From the NCBI RefSeq assembly GCF_001074565.1, contig NZ_JUQX01000045.1, positions 79,246 to 143,245 of the forward strand: DNA of 64,000 nt, given 5' to 3'. The notes below the pieces were generated by a model. It made no database searches. It was not told the DNA's origin and was given only the letters and a program-made list of their open reading frames with translations. Position 1 is the stretch's first letter, and each line of letters begins with the position of its first letter. Positions 46,799-56,505 of this stretch are shown in pieces. The position numbers were made by a program, and so were the translations under genes. This DNA is from Streptococcus pseudopneumoniae (GTDB lineage Bacteria > Bacillota > Bacilli > Lactobacillales > Streptococcaceae).

Positions 46799-46854
46799 AC
46801 CAATTCATCTGTTTCTGTGAAACAGTTCAAGATATAAGATGTGAGGAAAATATC

Positions 46855-47139
46855 ATGAAAAAATTAGTAAAAATTGGTGTCGCAACCGTAATGGCATGTG
46901 GTCTGCTTGCTACGACAAATGCTTTAGCAGTATGGGTAGATGGTGGTCAATGGAACTATGGAGTAGGTTGGACAGGAACTTTTGGATATTCTGATTATTT
47001 ACATTCTACTCGCTCTCATACAGCAACTGTCCGACATGGAGGTAGAATCTCTAAGGATCGTCAGGGTCCTAGGGTTTGGGCACAAGCTTCCCTTACTAAA
47101 ATTCCGCCAACAGGATTAGAATATTTCTATGGATTTTAA
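46855..47139 (+). CDS. Lactococcin-972-family bacteriocin precursor
   Basis: A 94-residue secreted peptide. The signal peptide (1-25) ends ATTNALA, giving a mature peptide of about 69 residues that starts VWVDGGQWNYGVGW. The SHTATVRHGGR and WAQASL segments are those of the lactococcin 972 family, a bacteriocin that binds lipid II and blocks septum formation. The ATG at 46855 has GAGG at good spacing; an in-frame ATG at 46795 gives an N-terminal extension that would spoil the signal peptide. It is followed by the family's membrane protein and ABC ATPase. Confidence 0.9.
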   Translation: MKKLVKIGVATVMACGLLATTNALAVWVDGGQWNYGVGWTGTFGYSDYLHSTRSHTATVRHGGRISKDRQGPRVWAQASLTKIPPTGLEYFYGF

Positions 47140-47193
47140 GTGAAATTTTCCCTCTCCTATTAGGAGAGGGAGAACTTTATTGGAGGTATCTTT

Positions 47194-49302
47194 ATGAAAA
47201 AAATCAGTAATTTCTGTATGTTACTACTGCTTCTGTGTACCACTTTCTTTGTTTTTAATGTAAACTATACACGAGAAGTAGTTCGGATTCAGGAAATGGG
47301 AAAGACAGCGAGTTCTTTGGATGTATACTTGAAAGATGTCAATGAACCTGCAGAATCTGTTCTTCGATTTTTTGAGTATGTATCAAAGGAATACAAAGTA
47401 TCCATCATCAAAACAGACAGTGGTGATGAGGTAATCAAGTCTGGTGTTTTTGATAAAGATACCTTCCCCTACCAAGAGTTTGGGATTTCTTCCCTTGGTT
47501 TTACCACAGATGGTGAAGGAGTCTACAGTAATAAAGAAATTTCCAATAAACTTGGTACGATTCCGACCTTTCTAAAAGCCAAGCCTATTCAGCTTATGAC
47601 TTTTCAAGCCTACATCAAGGATACATCTCGTAGTTTAAATGGTCGCTACACGATTAGTTCGGCTCAAGAGATGGATAGAGATCAGATTTTACAGAAGTGG
47701 AGTGATTTTTTCAAGACTGACCAGACTACCTTGCTAGAGCCAACCTACAAAAGTGCAGTGGAAGTCTTAAATCGAGATTTGCTCTTATCTGCTATTATTT
47801 TTGTCTTGGCTATTTTGCTTCTTGTCTTAGTAACAGTGTATCAGCCAATGATGGAGATGAAAAGAGTTGGGGTACAAAAATTACTTGGTTTTCAAGATCG
47901 GGCTGTTTTAGCTGATGTTGTGAAAGGCAACCTCTACCTCCTCCTAGGTGGGGCGCTTGTGATTAATCTAGGGGTGTTTTTCTTGCTTGATTATAAGCCG
48001 AAAGATTTGTTCCCTATGCTGTGGTTGTCTCATTTTTTGCTTTTGCAGCTTTATCTCTTTATCAGTTGGTTGACCTATCTCTTGATCCAAAAAATGACAA
48101 TCAGCTCTCTGCTGAAAAGTTTTTCATCTTTTAAATTTGGTTTACTCTTTAATTATTTGATGAAAATTGGAACTACCATTTTACTGACAGTCTTGCTAGT
48201 TGGGGTAGGAAAAAGTTTGGAGCAAGAAAACAAAGAGTTGGATTACCAGAAACAGTGGATCAGTCAAGGAAATTATCTGACCTTGGAAACTTTCCAACTC
48301 AATGATAACCTGTGGCAAGAGCAGTTGGCAGGCTCAGGGCAAGCAGTGGATTATTTCTATCGATTTTATCAGGATTTGGTAGAAAAAACGCAGGCGGGCT
48401 ATGTGCAAACTAGCAACCTGCCTATAAAAAATTTTGCCACTGCAGAACAAGTGCAGCGGTATCAACTGGCTGATATGCTAACTGTTTACTATGCCAACCG
48501 TCATTTTTTAGAAAGTCAGGGATTCAAGTTACCAGATACCGGCGCAAAAAAAGTTATTTTGATGCCAGCAAGTACGAAAGGTGAAGAAGATAAAAATCAG
48601 CTCTTGGGGAAATTAATTGCCTATCTTTCGATGAAGTATGAAGAGCAGCAAAAACGAACGATAGAGGAGATGGATGTCGAGATTGCCTATTATGAAGGAG
48701 ATTGGTCGTTCTTTCCATATAGTGATAAGCGAAAGGAAAATCTCTACAATCCAATTATTAGCTTGGTCAATGATTCTGATATGATGTGGGATGAAAAAGC
48801 TCGCCTGTCAACAACAGGTTTAAATAACCCGATTAAAATCGAAAATACGGCTCAACACCAAAAAGAGGTGACAGCGTTAGTTGGGAAATTATCAGATGGG
48901 AATTATTTAAAATTTTCATCTATTCAAGCCATTCAACAAGATAAAGTAGATTCTTATCGAGATGCTGTTCGGAATTTCAACATACTCTTTGCTTTGGTTG
49001 GTCTTCTTAGTATGATGATTTCCTACTTCTTACTAGTAACAACTTTCTTATTGAAGCGAACAGATATCATCACCAAGAAGTTCATGGGTTGGAAATTGAT
49101 AGATCGGTATCGTTCTTTCTTGAGGATTCTCTTGTTGGTATATAGCCTCCCTTTTGTAGTCCTGCTATTCTTTACACAGGCACTTTTCCCGCTCCTACTT
49201 TTTGCAGGATTTACAGGCTTAGATATCCTGTTTGTGCTTTTCTTGGGCTCTAAGATGGAAAAACGAAATGTAGTGCAGTTATTGAAAGGGGACATCTTAT
49301 GA
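47194..49302 (+). CDS. Lactococcin-972-associated membrane protein (immunity/export)
   Basis: A 702-residue membrane protein of the bacteriocin-associated integral membrane family. An N-terminal helix (8-23) is followed by an extracellular domain of about 170 residues, helices at about 198-218 and 240-320, a second extracellular domain (about 350-590) and three C-terminal helices. This duplicated FtsX/MacB-like layout fits an ABC permease giving self-protection or export. AGGAGGT-type TTGGAGG precedes the start. It overlaps the ATPase gene by four bases (ATGA). Confidence 0.85.
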   Translation: MKKISNFCMLLLLLCTTFFVFNVNYTREVVRIQEMGKTASSLDVYLKDVNEPAESVLRFFEYVSKEYKVSIIKTDSGDEVIKSGVFDKDTFPYQEFGISSLGFTTDGEGVYSNKEISNKLGTIPTFLKAKPIQLMTFQAYIKDTSRSLNGRYTISSAQEMDRDQILQKWSDFFKTDQTTLLEPTYKSAVEVLNRDLLLSAIIFVLAILLLVLVTVYQPMMEMKRVGVQKLLGFQDRAVLADVVKGNLYLLLGGALVINLGVFFLLDYKPKDLFPMLWLSHFLLLQLYLFISWLTYLLIQKMTISSLLKSFSSFKFGLLFNYLMKIGTTILLTVLLVGVGKSLEQENKELDYQKQWISQGNYLTLETFQLNDNLWQEQLAGSGQAVDYFYRFYQDLVEKTQAGYVQTSNLPIKNFATAEQVQRYQLADMLTVYYANRHFLESQGFKLPDTGAKKVILMPASTKGEEDKNQLLGKLIAYLSMKYEEQQKRTIEEMDVEIAYYEGDWSFFPYSDKRKENLYNPIISLVNDSDMMWDEKARLSTTGLNNPIKIENTAQHQKEVTALVGKLSDGNYLKFSSIQAIQQDKVDSYRDAVRNFNILFALVGLLSMMISYFLLVTTFLLKRTDIITKKFMGWKLIDRYRSFLRILLLVYSLPFVVLLFFTQALFPLLLFAGFTGLDILFVLFLGSKMEKRNVVQLLKGDIL

Positions 49303-49928
49303 TAAAGTTGGAAAATGTTACGAAAACCATTGGGAAAAAAGTTATTTTGGAGAATTTATCTCTAAAAATTAACCAAGGAGATTTAGTTGCCATTGTTGGG
49401 AAAAGTGGCAGTGGCAAGTCAACCTTGTTAAATCTTTTGGGTTTGATAGATGGCGATTACAGTGGACATTATGAAATTTTCGGTCAGCAAAATGTACCTG
49501 TCAATTCTGTTAAGTCGCAAGCGATTATCCGCGAACATATCTCCTATCTGTTTCAAAACTTTGCTCTGATTGATAATGAAACAGTAGAGTATAATCTCAT
49601 GCTCGCTCTAAAGTATGTAAAATTATCCAAGAAGGACAAAGTCAAAAAGATAGAAGAAATTTTAGAGAGAGTGGGATTGTCATCAACTCTACATCAGAAG
49701 GTTTCAGAGTTATCTGGAGGGGAACAGCAACGAATCGCAGTTGCTAGAGCCATTTTAAAACCGAGTCAGCTCCTTTTAGCAGATGAACCAACCGGTTCTC
49801 TAGATCCTGAAAATCGAGATTTGGTTTTAAATTTTCTCTTAGATATGAACAAGGAAGGGAAAACGGTCATTATCGTTACCCACGATGCCTATGTGGCCGA
49901 ACAGTGCCATCGAGTCATTGAATTGTGA
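49299..49928 (+). CDS. ABC ATPase of the lactococcin-972 cassette
   Basis: A 209-residue MacB/LolD-type ATPase. Walker A is GKSGSGKST (about 34-42), the Q-loop is LFQNFAL, the signature is LSGGEQQR, Walker B is LLLADEPTGSLD and the H-loop is IIVTHD. It pairs with the 702-residue membrane protein. Its start codon overlaps the stop of that gene. No terminator is clear behind it. Confidence 0.92.
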   Translation: MIKLENVTKTIGKKVILENLSLKINQGDLVAIVGKSGSGKSTLLNLLGLIDGDYSGHYEIFGQQNVPVNSVKSQAIIREHISYLFQNFALIDNETVEYNLMLALKYVKLSKKDKVKKIEEILERVGLSSTLHQKVSELSGGEQQRIAVARAILKPSQLLLADEPTGSLDPENRDLVLNFLLDMNKEGKTVIIVTHDAYVAEQCHRVIEL

Positions 49929-50401
49929 AAAATACAGAAATCTTATCAAAAATCTTTAAACTTAAAGATACCTTTAAAATTTAATTTTAAAACACTCATT
50001 TATCAATATTTTTTGATGGATAAAAATAGAAAATCGGTTGTTTTTAGGAGATTCCCTAAAATTACCTCCTATGGAAATCGTATGCCTCTTAAGCTTCGAA
50101 TACCTTAGTTCTCGTGATTTTTGAGCTATTCTAGCTTTAGAATCCTTCAGAACGTAAAATTTTAAGCAGTCAAAGATCTAGAAAACTCATAAAACATTTA
50201 TTTTATAGCAGTTCTAAGCTTAGAATTATATGGATATGTATGTATTTGACCTATTCGATGGTTAGGACAGCTCTATTCTGGGAAATCTGGACGATCAATG
50301 GTTTAGAATAGTATTTCGACAATGGATTTTGTTGAAGGATTGATTATTTTATGATACTCTAAAATAAAACTGATTTAATGTATTAAATGGAGAATCGTTA
50401 C
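49929..50401. other. Intergenic region after the bacteriocin cassette
   Basis: About 470 AT-rich bases with no frame that has a ribosome binding site. Short stems occur but no confident terminator. A TATGAT near 50350 may be the -10 for the small membrane-protein gene that follows. Confidence 0.45.
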
Positions 50402-50617
50402 ATGAAACATTTTTTTGCAGGAATTGGTGAAATTCATTTTTTGTTATTTTTATTATATCTAAGCATGTCTACTAGTCCAATTATTGGACTAGTGATTGGA
50501 TATACTAAAATAAATCTAATCAATTCTATTATTATAGTTCTTGGTATGATATTGGCATTAATTTTGGTATTATCAAGAGTGTATAGAAAATATTTTTATA
50601 GAGACGATGATGACTAA
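50402..50617 (+). CDS. Small membrane protein, MKHFFAGIGE type, copy 1
   Basis: A 71-residue unrecognised protein starting MKHFFAGIGEIHF, with two hydrophobic helices (about 12-34 and 40-60) and a polar end (YRKYFYRDDDD). The ATG at 50402 follows GGAG; an in-frame ATG at 50387 adds MENRY. The first 29 bases of the gene are identical to those of the paralogue at 52357. Its place in a bacteriocin region suggests an immunity or small effector role, but nothing proves it. Confidence 0.65.
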   Translation: MKHFFAGIGEIHFLLFLLYLSMSTSPIIGLVIGYTKINLINSIIIVLGMILALILVLSRVYRKYFYRDDDD

Positions 50618-50753
50618 AGTTTTTATCAATAAAGCAGGGTTTAAAACTCTGCTTTATCAAATATTGAATTACAGAAAGTGCTCTGTGGCATTGAAAATGA
50701 CAGCTATGATGATTTATATAAAATTAAAAAGATGATCGGGATACTTTAAAATT

Positions 50754-51656
50754 ATGATGCGTAAACTAATTGTTTTCTTATTAATGCTCCCTTTTTTGGT
50801 CTTGTGGTTAGAGTTGCATGTCCTAGTGAATAACTTGCCATTGAATCTAGAAATTCCCCTTGATTTTGTTATCAGTATGGGTCTTACTTTCTGTAGTTTG
50901 ATTTTCTCAAAAATAGTTTTAGACCTACTATATGCATTGAAAGATTTATACAAGAAAGAAGGTCTTATTACGATTTTTCCCTTTATTTTTATAAGAAGGA
51001 AGAGAGTAAATGTGAGATTCTCACCCTATTTTTCATTCCATCGTAAAAGTTTGTCTACTGATGATTTGAAATCTAGAATTATATGGAGTTTTATTCTTGA
51101 AATTGCTATTATCCTAGTATTTATTTTGAAAATTCCTTTTGCTATCATCATGCTTACTACAATATTTTTCTGGACTATAATGGATATCAACCATCTCGTT
51201 TTTAATAAGACGGAATTTCTTTTTAATCAAAACAAATGGCAAAAAGAAGATTCGTTTGAAAGTGATTTGACGAAAACGTTAAAGGATAAAATACAAAAAT
51301 CAGAGCTAACTTATTCTGACTTAATGTCTCTACAGCTGTATGATGCGATTAACCAATCCACCTTTTTAACGGAAAGTGAATTCTTTGAGGATATTTTGAA
51401 AAAAATCAAAGATTCTCAGAACACCCTTCTGTGTACAGGTCTTGTCGAGTTACTGATGTATGAGATTTCTATTAGTAACAATAACAACTGGAAAGAAAAG
51501 GTTGATAAAATTAGAATACGGCTTATCAGAATCAATCAATTAGATTTTTTCTATTATACAAGTTGGTTAAGGCAAAATTTTGATTTCTGTATGAATAGAG
51601 AATATGATAAGATGAAATCTAGAAGGATATTTATTAGCAATAAGAAGATAATCTAG
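50754..51656 (+). CDS. Unrecognised membrane protein
   Basis: A 300-residue protein that I cannot assign. Two hydrophobic helices lie at about 3-28 and 36-62. A basic loop (FIRRKRVNVRF) and a second hydrophobic pair at about 110-145 follow, then a soluble, charged C-terminal half (about 155-300). It is AT rich and rich in Ile/Phe/Lys, unlike the housekeeping genes around it. No strong Shine-Dalgarno is seen; the frame starts with two Met codons. It lies between the two MKHFFAGIGE paralogues. Confidence 0.6.
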   Translation: MMRKLIVFLLMLPFLVLWLELHVLVNNLPLNLEIPLDFVISMGLTFCSLIFSKIVLDLLYALKDLYKKEGLITIFPFIFIRRKRVNVRFSPYFSFHRKSLSTDDLKSRIIWSFILEIAIILVFILKIPFAIIMLTTIFFWTIMDINHLVFNKTEFLFNQNKWQKEDSFESDLTKTLKDKIQKSELTYSDLMSLQLYDAINQSTFLTESEFFEDILKKIKDSQNTLLCTGLVELLMYEISISNNNNWKEKVDKIRIRLIRINQLDFFYYTSWLRQNFDFCMNREYDKMKSRRIFISNKKII

Positions 51657-51872
51657 ATTCGTCTTGTAAGTTTAATAAGTGAAGTTATTTGAAGATATTT
51701 CAAGTAATTAGGTTTACAAATTTGTTCGTCTATAAAATATGATTAGGCAAAAAAGAGCATCTTATCTAGGTGATGAAGAGATGATGTAACTTAATGCTAC
51801 ACAATGGCTTACTTTCTTTTTGGAGAAACGTTGCACTAAATGGAGCACTTACTTATTTTATGAGGATAGAAA

Positions 51873-52052
51873 ATGATTCGACTAAGTGATAAAGTTAGAC
51901 TAATATTTGCTATTTTAGGAGCAAGTGCCATATTGGTTAGTATGTATCTTATACCTTTTATTAAAACTGAGGATAAAGTTTGGGAGCTATTTTTATTTAT
52001 TTTAGGTGTTTTGTTAATTGTAATTTCATTACTAAGTTTCAAAAAAAATTAA
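51873..52052 (+). CDS. 59-residue membrane protein
   Basis: A short frame starting MIRLSDKVRLIFAILGAS and ending in SLLSFKKN, with two hydrophobic helices (about 9-29 and 38-54) and basic ends. GAGGATAG lies just upstream of the ATG. It is unrecognised and of similar topology to the other small proteins of this cluster, possibly an immunity protein. Confidence 0.6.
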   Translation: MIRLSDKVRLIFAILGASAILVSMYLIPFIKTEDKVWELFLFILGVLLIVISLLSFKKN

Positions 52053-52095
52053 ATTTTGGAAATAGCGTCAGTGAGAAGGACAGGATGATAGTATT

Positions 52096-52308
52096 ATGAT
52101 GGTAGTTTTAATTTCAGTGGTTGTGGCATTGCTGTACTATGTAATTACAGAATATTTTAAGAATAGTTATATTGATTGTATACTATTTCTAACTTTGCTG
52201 ATTTCTCATTTGATATGGGATTACTATTTTTTGCCCATTGAAATTTTAATGGCTTTAAGTGGAGTAAATTTGCTATCAAGATTTTTCAAAAAAAAGAGAA
52301 GTCAATAG
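52096..52308 (+). CDS. 70-residue membrane protein
   Basis: An unrecognised hydrophobic protein (MMVVLISVVVALLYYVITEY...) with two to three helices and a basic tail (FFKKKRSQ). Adjacent Met codons leave the start uncertain by one residue; GAAGGACAGGATG lies upstream. It sits in a run of small membrane-protein genes, all on the plus strand. Confidence 0.55.
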   Translation: MMVVLISVVVALLYYVITEYFKNSYIDCILFLTLLISHLIWDYYFLPIEILMALSGVNLLSRFFKKKRSQ

Positions 52309-52356
52309 ATTTGCTAGAGGATTATTAAGACGAAAGGTAAAATTGGGATAGTTAAA

Positions 52357-52563
52357 ATGAAACATTTTTTTGCAGGAATTGGTGAGATAAGATTTATTAG
52401 TTATCTATTGTCTCTATGTGTAGGACTAGCCCCTCTTTTTCATATCTATGTAATAGGTTCTGAAATGAGTTTTGTGAAAATAGTATTATCTATTTTGGGA
52501 ATTATATTTGTTTGTGTTTTAACTATTGCTCGAATTTATAGGAGTTTTTTCTATAAAGAATAG
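52357..52563 (+). CDS. Small membrane protein, MKHFFAGIGE type, copy 2
   Basis: A 68-residue paralogue of the protein at 50402. Both share MKHFFAGIGEI, two helices, and an (A/S)R-x-YR-x-F(F)Y C-terminal signature; the bodies have diverged. The shared 5' end is identical over 29 bases of DNA. Its function is unknown. Confidence 0.65.
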   Translation: MKHFFAGIGEIRFISYLLSLCVGLAPLFHIYVIGSEMSFVKIVLSILGIIFVCVLTIARIYRSFFYKE

Positions 52564-52574
52564 CTTGGATTTGA

Positions 52575-53849
<1,275 letters not shown>

Positions 53850-53989
53850 TTTGACAAATTTTCTCAATTTGCTACAATAATAACAGCAATAGAAATGATG
53901 GTCAAAGCTCATGGATGTTGCAGGTCTTTTTGTCCTGCACTTCTTTGGAGTTTTGACTGTTTTTGTGTCGTTTAAGGGAAAGGAAAGAG

Positions 53990-54445
53990 ATGACTCAAGT
54001 GGATTTTCGGACCAAAGTGGGGAACACGGTCTTTGGTGTTCGGGCGACAGCCTTGATTCTTCAAAATCGCAAACTCCTAGTTACCAAAGATGAGGGAAAG
54101 TATTACACTATCGGTGGTGCCATCCAAGCCAATGAAAGAACGGAAGAAGCGGTAGTCCGTGAAGTGAGGGAAGAACTAGGTGTCAAAGCTGAGGCTGGGC
54201 GACTAGCCTTTGTAGTTGAGAATCGTTTTGAACAGGACGGTGTTTCCTATCACAACATCGAATTTCATTATCTAGTTGATCTACTGGAGGACGCTCCTTT
54301 AACCATGCAGGAAGATGAGAAAAGGCAGCCCTGTGAGTGGATTGACTTAGACAAGCTTGAGGATTTCCAACTAGTTCCAGCCTTTTTGAAAACAGCTCTA
54401 CCAGCTTGGGACGGCCAACTGCGACACATTCATCTTGAGGAATAG
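53990..54445 (+). CDS. NUDIX hydrolase
   Basis: A 151-residue NUDIX protein with an intact box: [24 protein letters not shown] overall, with the catalytic REVREEL at its centre (about 48-71). Substrate is unknown. ATG 53990 ([12 protein letters not shown]) follows GGAAAGAG; the frame is open from 53963. It ends eight bases before mnmG. Confidence 0.9.
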   Translation: MTQVDFRTKVGNTVFGVRATALILQNRKLLVTKDEGKYYTIGGAIQANERTEEAVVREVREELGVKAEAGRLAFVVENRFEQDGVSYHNIEFHYLVDLLEDAPLTMQEDEKRQPCEWIDLDKLEDFQLVPAFLKTALPAWDGQLRHIHLEE

Positions 54446-54453
54446 GAGAGAAA

Positions 54454-56367
54454 ATGACTTATAATTTTACTGAAGAATACGATATTATTGTAATCGGTGC
54501 GGGGCACGCTGGGGTCGAGGCTTCCTTAGCTGCCAGCCGTATGGGCTGTAAGGTCTTGCTTGCGACCATCAACATTGAAATGCTGGCTTTCATGCCTTGT
54601 AACCCTTCTATCGGTGGCTCTGCCAAGGGGATTGTTGTGCGTGAAGTCGATGCCCTCGGTGGTGAAATGGCCAAGAATATTGACAAGACTTACATCCAGA
54701 TGAAGATGCTCAACACAGGGAAAGGACCTGCTGTTCGCGCCCTTCGTGCGCAGGCTGACAAGGAGCTTTACTCTAAGGAAATGCGCAAGACAGTTGAGAA
54801 TCAAGAAAATCTGACCCTTCGTCAAACCATGATTGATGAGATTTTGGTGGAAGATGGTAAGGTTGTTGGTGTGCGGACGGCGACCCATCAAGAGTATGCT
54901 GCTAAGGCTGTAATTGTGACAACGGGGACTGCCCTCCGTGGAGAAATCATCATCGGGGATCTCAAGTATTCGTCAGGTCCTAACCACAGCCTAGCTTCTA
55001 TTAACCTTGCTGACAATCTCAAGGAACTGGGCCTCGAAATCGGTCGTTTCAAGACAGGAACCCCTCCACGTGTCAAGGCCTCTTCTATCAACTACGACGT
55101 GACAGAGATTCAGCCAGGAGATGAAGTGCCTAATCACTTCTCATACACGTCACGTGATGAAGACTATGTCAAGGATCAGGTGCCATGCTGGTTGACCTAT
55201 ACCAACGGTACCAGTCATGAAATTATCCAAAATAACCTCCACCGTGCGCCTATGTTTACAGGTGTGGTCAAGGGAGTGGGGCCTCGTTACTGTCCGTCGA
55301 TTGAGGATAAGATTGTGCGCTTTGCGGATAAGGAACGCCATCAGCTCTTCCTTGAACCAGAAGGACGCAACACAGAGGAAGTTTATGTCCAAGGTCTTTC
55401 AACCAGTCTACCTGAAGATGTCCAGCGTGAGCTAGTTCATTCTATCAAAGGGTTGGAAAATGCTGAGATGATGCGAACTGGTTATGCTATTGAGTACGAT
55501 ATGGTCTTGCCTCACCAGTTACGTGCCACTCTGGAAACCAAGAAAATCTCAGGTCTTTTCACTGCAGGTCAGACAAATGGAACGTCAGGTTACGAAGAAG
55601 CTGCTGGCCAAGGGATTATCGCGGGTATCAATGCGGCTCTGAAAATCCAAGGCAAGCCTGAGTTGATTTTGAAGCGAAGCGACGGTTATATTGGGGTCAT
55701 GATTGATGACTTGGTGACCAAGGGAACCATTGAACCCTACCGTCTCTTGACCAGTCGTGCTGAATACCGTCTCATTCTCCGTCATGACAATGCCGATATG
55801 CGTTTGACAGAGATGGGGCGCGAGATTGGCCTTGTGGACGATGAACGTTGGGCTCGCTTTGAGATTAAGAAAAACCAATTTGACAATGAGATGGCTCGTT
55901 TAGATAGCATCAAACTCAAGCCAGTCAAGGAAACCAATGCTAAGGTTGAAGCGATGGGATTCAAGCCATTGACGGATGCCGTGACAGCCAAGGAATTTCT
56001 CCGTCGCCCAGAAGTCTCTTACCAGGATGTGGTGGCTTTCATCGGGCCAGCTGCAGAGGAATTGGATGATAAGATTATCGAATTGATTGAAACAGAAATC
56101 AAGTACGAAGGTTATATTTCCAAAGCTATGGACCAGGTTGCCAAGATGAAGCGCATGGAAGAAAAACGCATTCCAGCCAATATTGATTGGGATGATATTG
56201 ATTCTATCGCGACAGAAGCTCGTCAGAAGTTCAAACTCATCAATCCAGAAACCATCGGCCAAGCCAGCCGTATTTCGGGAGTAAACCCAGCAGACATTTC
56301 TATTTTGATGGTGTATCTGGAAGGTAAAAATCGTAGTATTTCTAAAACTCTTCAAAAATCAAAATGA
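54454..56367 (+). CDS. mnmG: tRNA carboxymethylaminomethyl-modification enzyme MnmG
   Basis: A 637-residue FAD enzyme that with MnmE modifies wobble uridine. The dinucleotide motif is [11 protein letters not shown] (about 16-26); [13 protein letters not shown] and the C-terminal helical MnmE/tRNA-binding domain are intact. The last codons (KTLQKSK) and the stop fall in an intergenic-repeat-like sequence. AGGAGAGAAA precedes the start. It shares its direction with mnmA and the NUDIX gene. Confidence 0.96.
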   Translation: MTYNFTEEYDIIVIGAGHAGVEASLAASRMGCKVLLATINIEMLAFMPCNPSIGGSAKGIVVREVDALGGEMAKNIDKTYIQMKMLNTGKGPAVRALRAQADKELYSKEMRKTVENQENLTLRQTMIDEILVEDGKVVGVRTATHQEYAAKAVIVTTGTALRGEIIIGDLKYSSGPNHSLASINLADNLKELGLEIGRFKTGTPPRVKASSINYDVTEIQPGDEVPNHFSYTSRDEDYVKDQVPCWLTYTNGTSHEIIQNNLHRAPMFTGVVKGVGPRYCPSIEDKIVRFADKERHQLFLEPEGRNTEEVYVQGLSTSLPEDVQRELVHSIKGLENAEMMRTGYAIEYDMVLPHQLRATLETKKISGLFTAGQTNGTSGYEEAAGQGIIAGINAALKIQGKPELILKRSDGYIGVMIDDLVTKGTIEPYRLLTSRAEYRLILRHDNADMRLTEMGREIGLVDDERWARFEIKKNQFDNEMARLDSIKLKPVKETNAKVEAMGFKPLTDAVTAKEFLRRPEVSYQDVVAFIGPAAEELDDKIIELIETEIKYEGYISKAMDQVAKMKRMEEKRIPANIDWDDIDSIATEARQKFKLINPETIGQASRISGVNPADISILMVYLEGKNRSISKTLQKSK

Positions 56368-56450
56368 TACGTCGTCGGCTTCGGCTCACCTAACTTAAGT
56401 TATGCTTTCGCCTAGCCTTCTAGTCTGATTTCGATTTTTATTGAGTTTTA
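56347..56450. repeat. RUP-like miniature repeat at the mnmG stop
   Basis: About 100 bases with ends (CTCTTCAAAAATCAAA ... GATTTTTATTGAG) that mirror each other imperfectly, as in BOX and RUP elements, but with a different core (gtcgtcggcttcggctcac). I recall this core from other pneumococcal intergenic repeats of the 107-bp RUP class; the name is not verified. Confidence 0.45.
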
Positions 56451-56472
56451 ATCTCAAAAGAAGGCATAGAGA

Positions 56473-56503
56473 AAAACAGCTCCGAAGATGGGGCTGTTTT
56501 ATA
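56473..56503. terminator. Terminator between mnmG and rnjA
   Basis: Stem AAAACAGC / GCTGTTTT (56473-56480 / 56493-56500) with CC/GG inner pairs, usable in both directions. Confidence 0.88.
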
Positions 56504-56505
56504 AT

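Noticed and set aside
46795..46854. N-terminal extension of the bacteriocin from ATG 46795
   Set aside because: It would place 20 polar residues before the signal peptide; the ATG at 46855 has its own GAGG.
50629..50657. Terminator after the first MKHFFAGIGE gene
   Set aside because: ATAAAGCAG / CTGCTTTAT forms a good stem but lacks a following T run; at most an mRNA hairpin.
51739..51789. 16-codon frame MIRQKRASYLGDEEMM
   Set aside because: No ribosome binding site and no hydrophobic or leader-like features; chance is enough.
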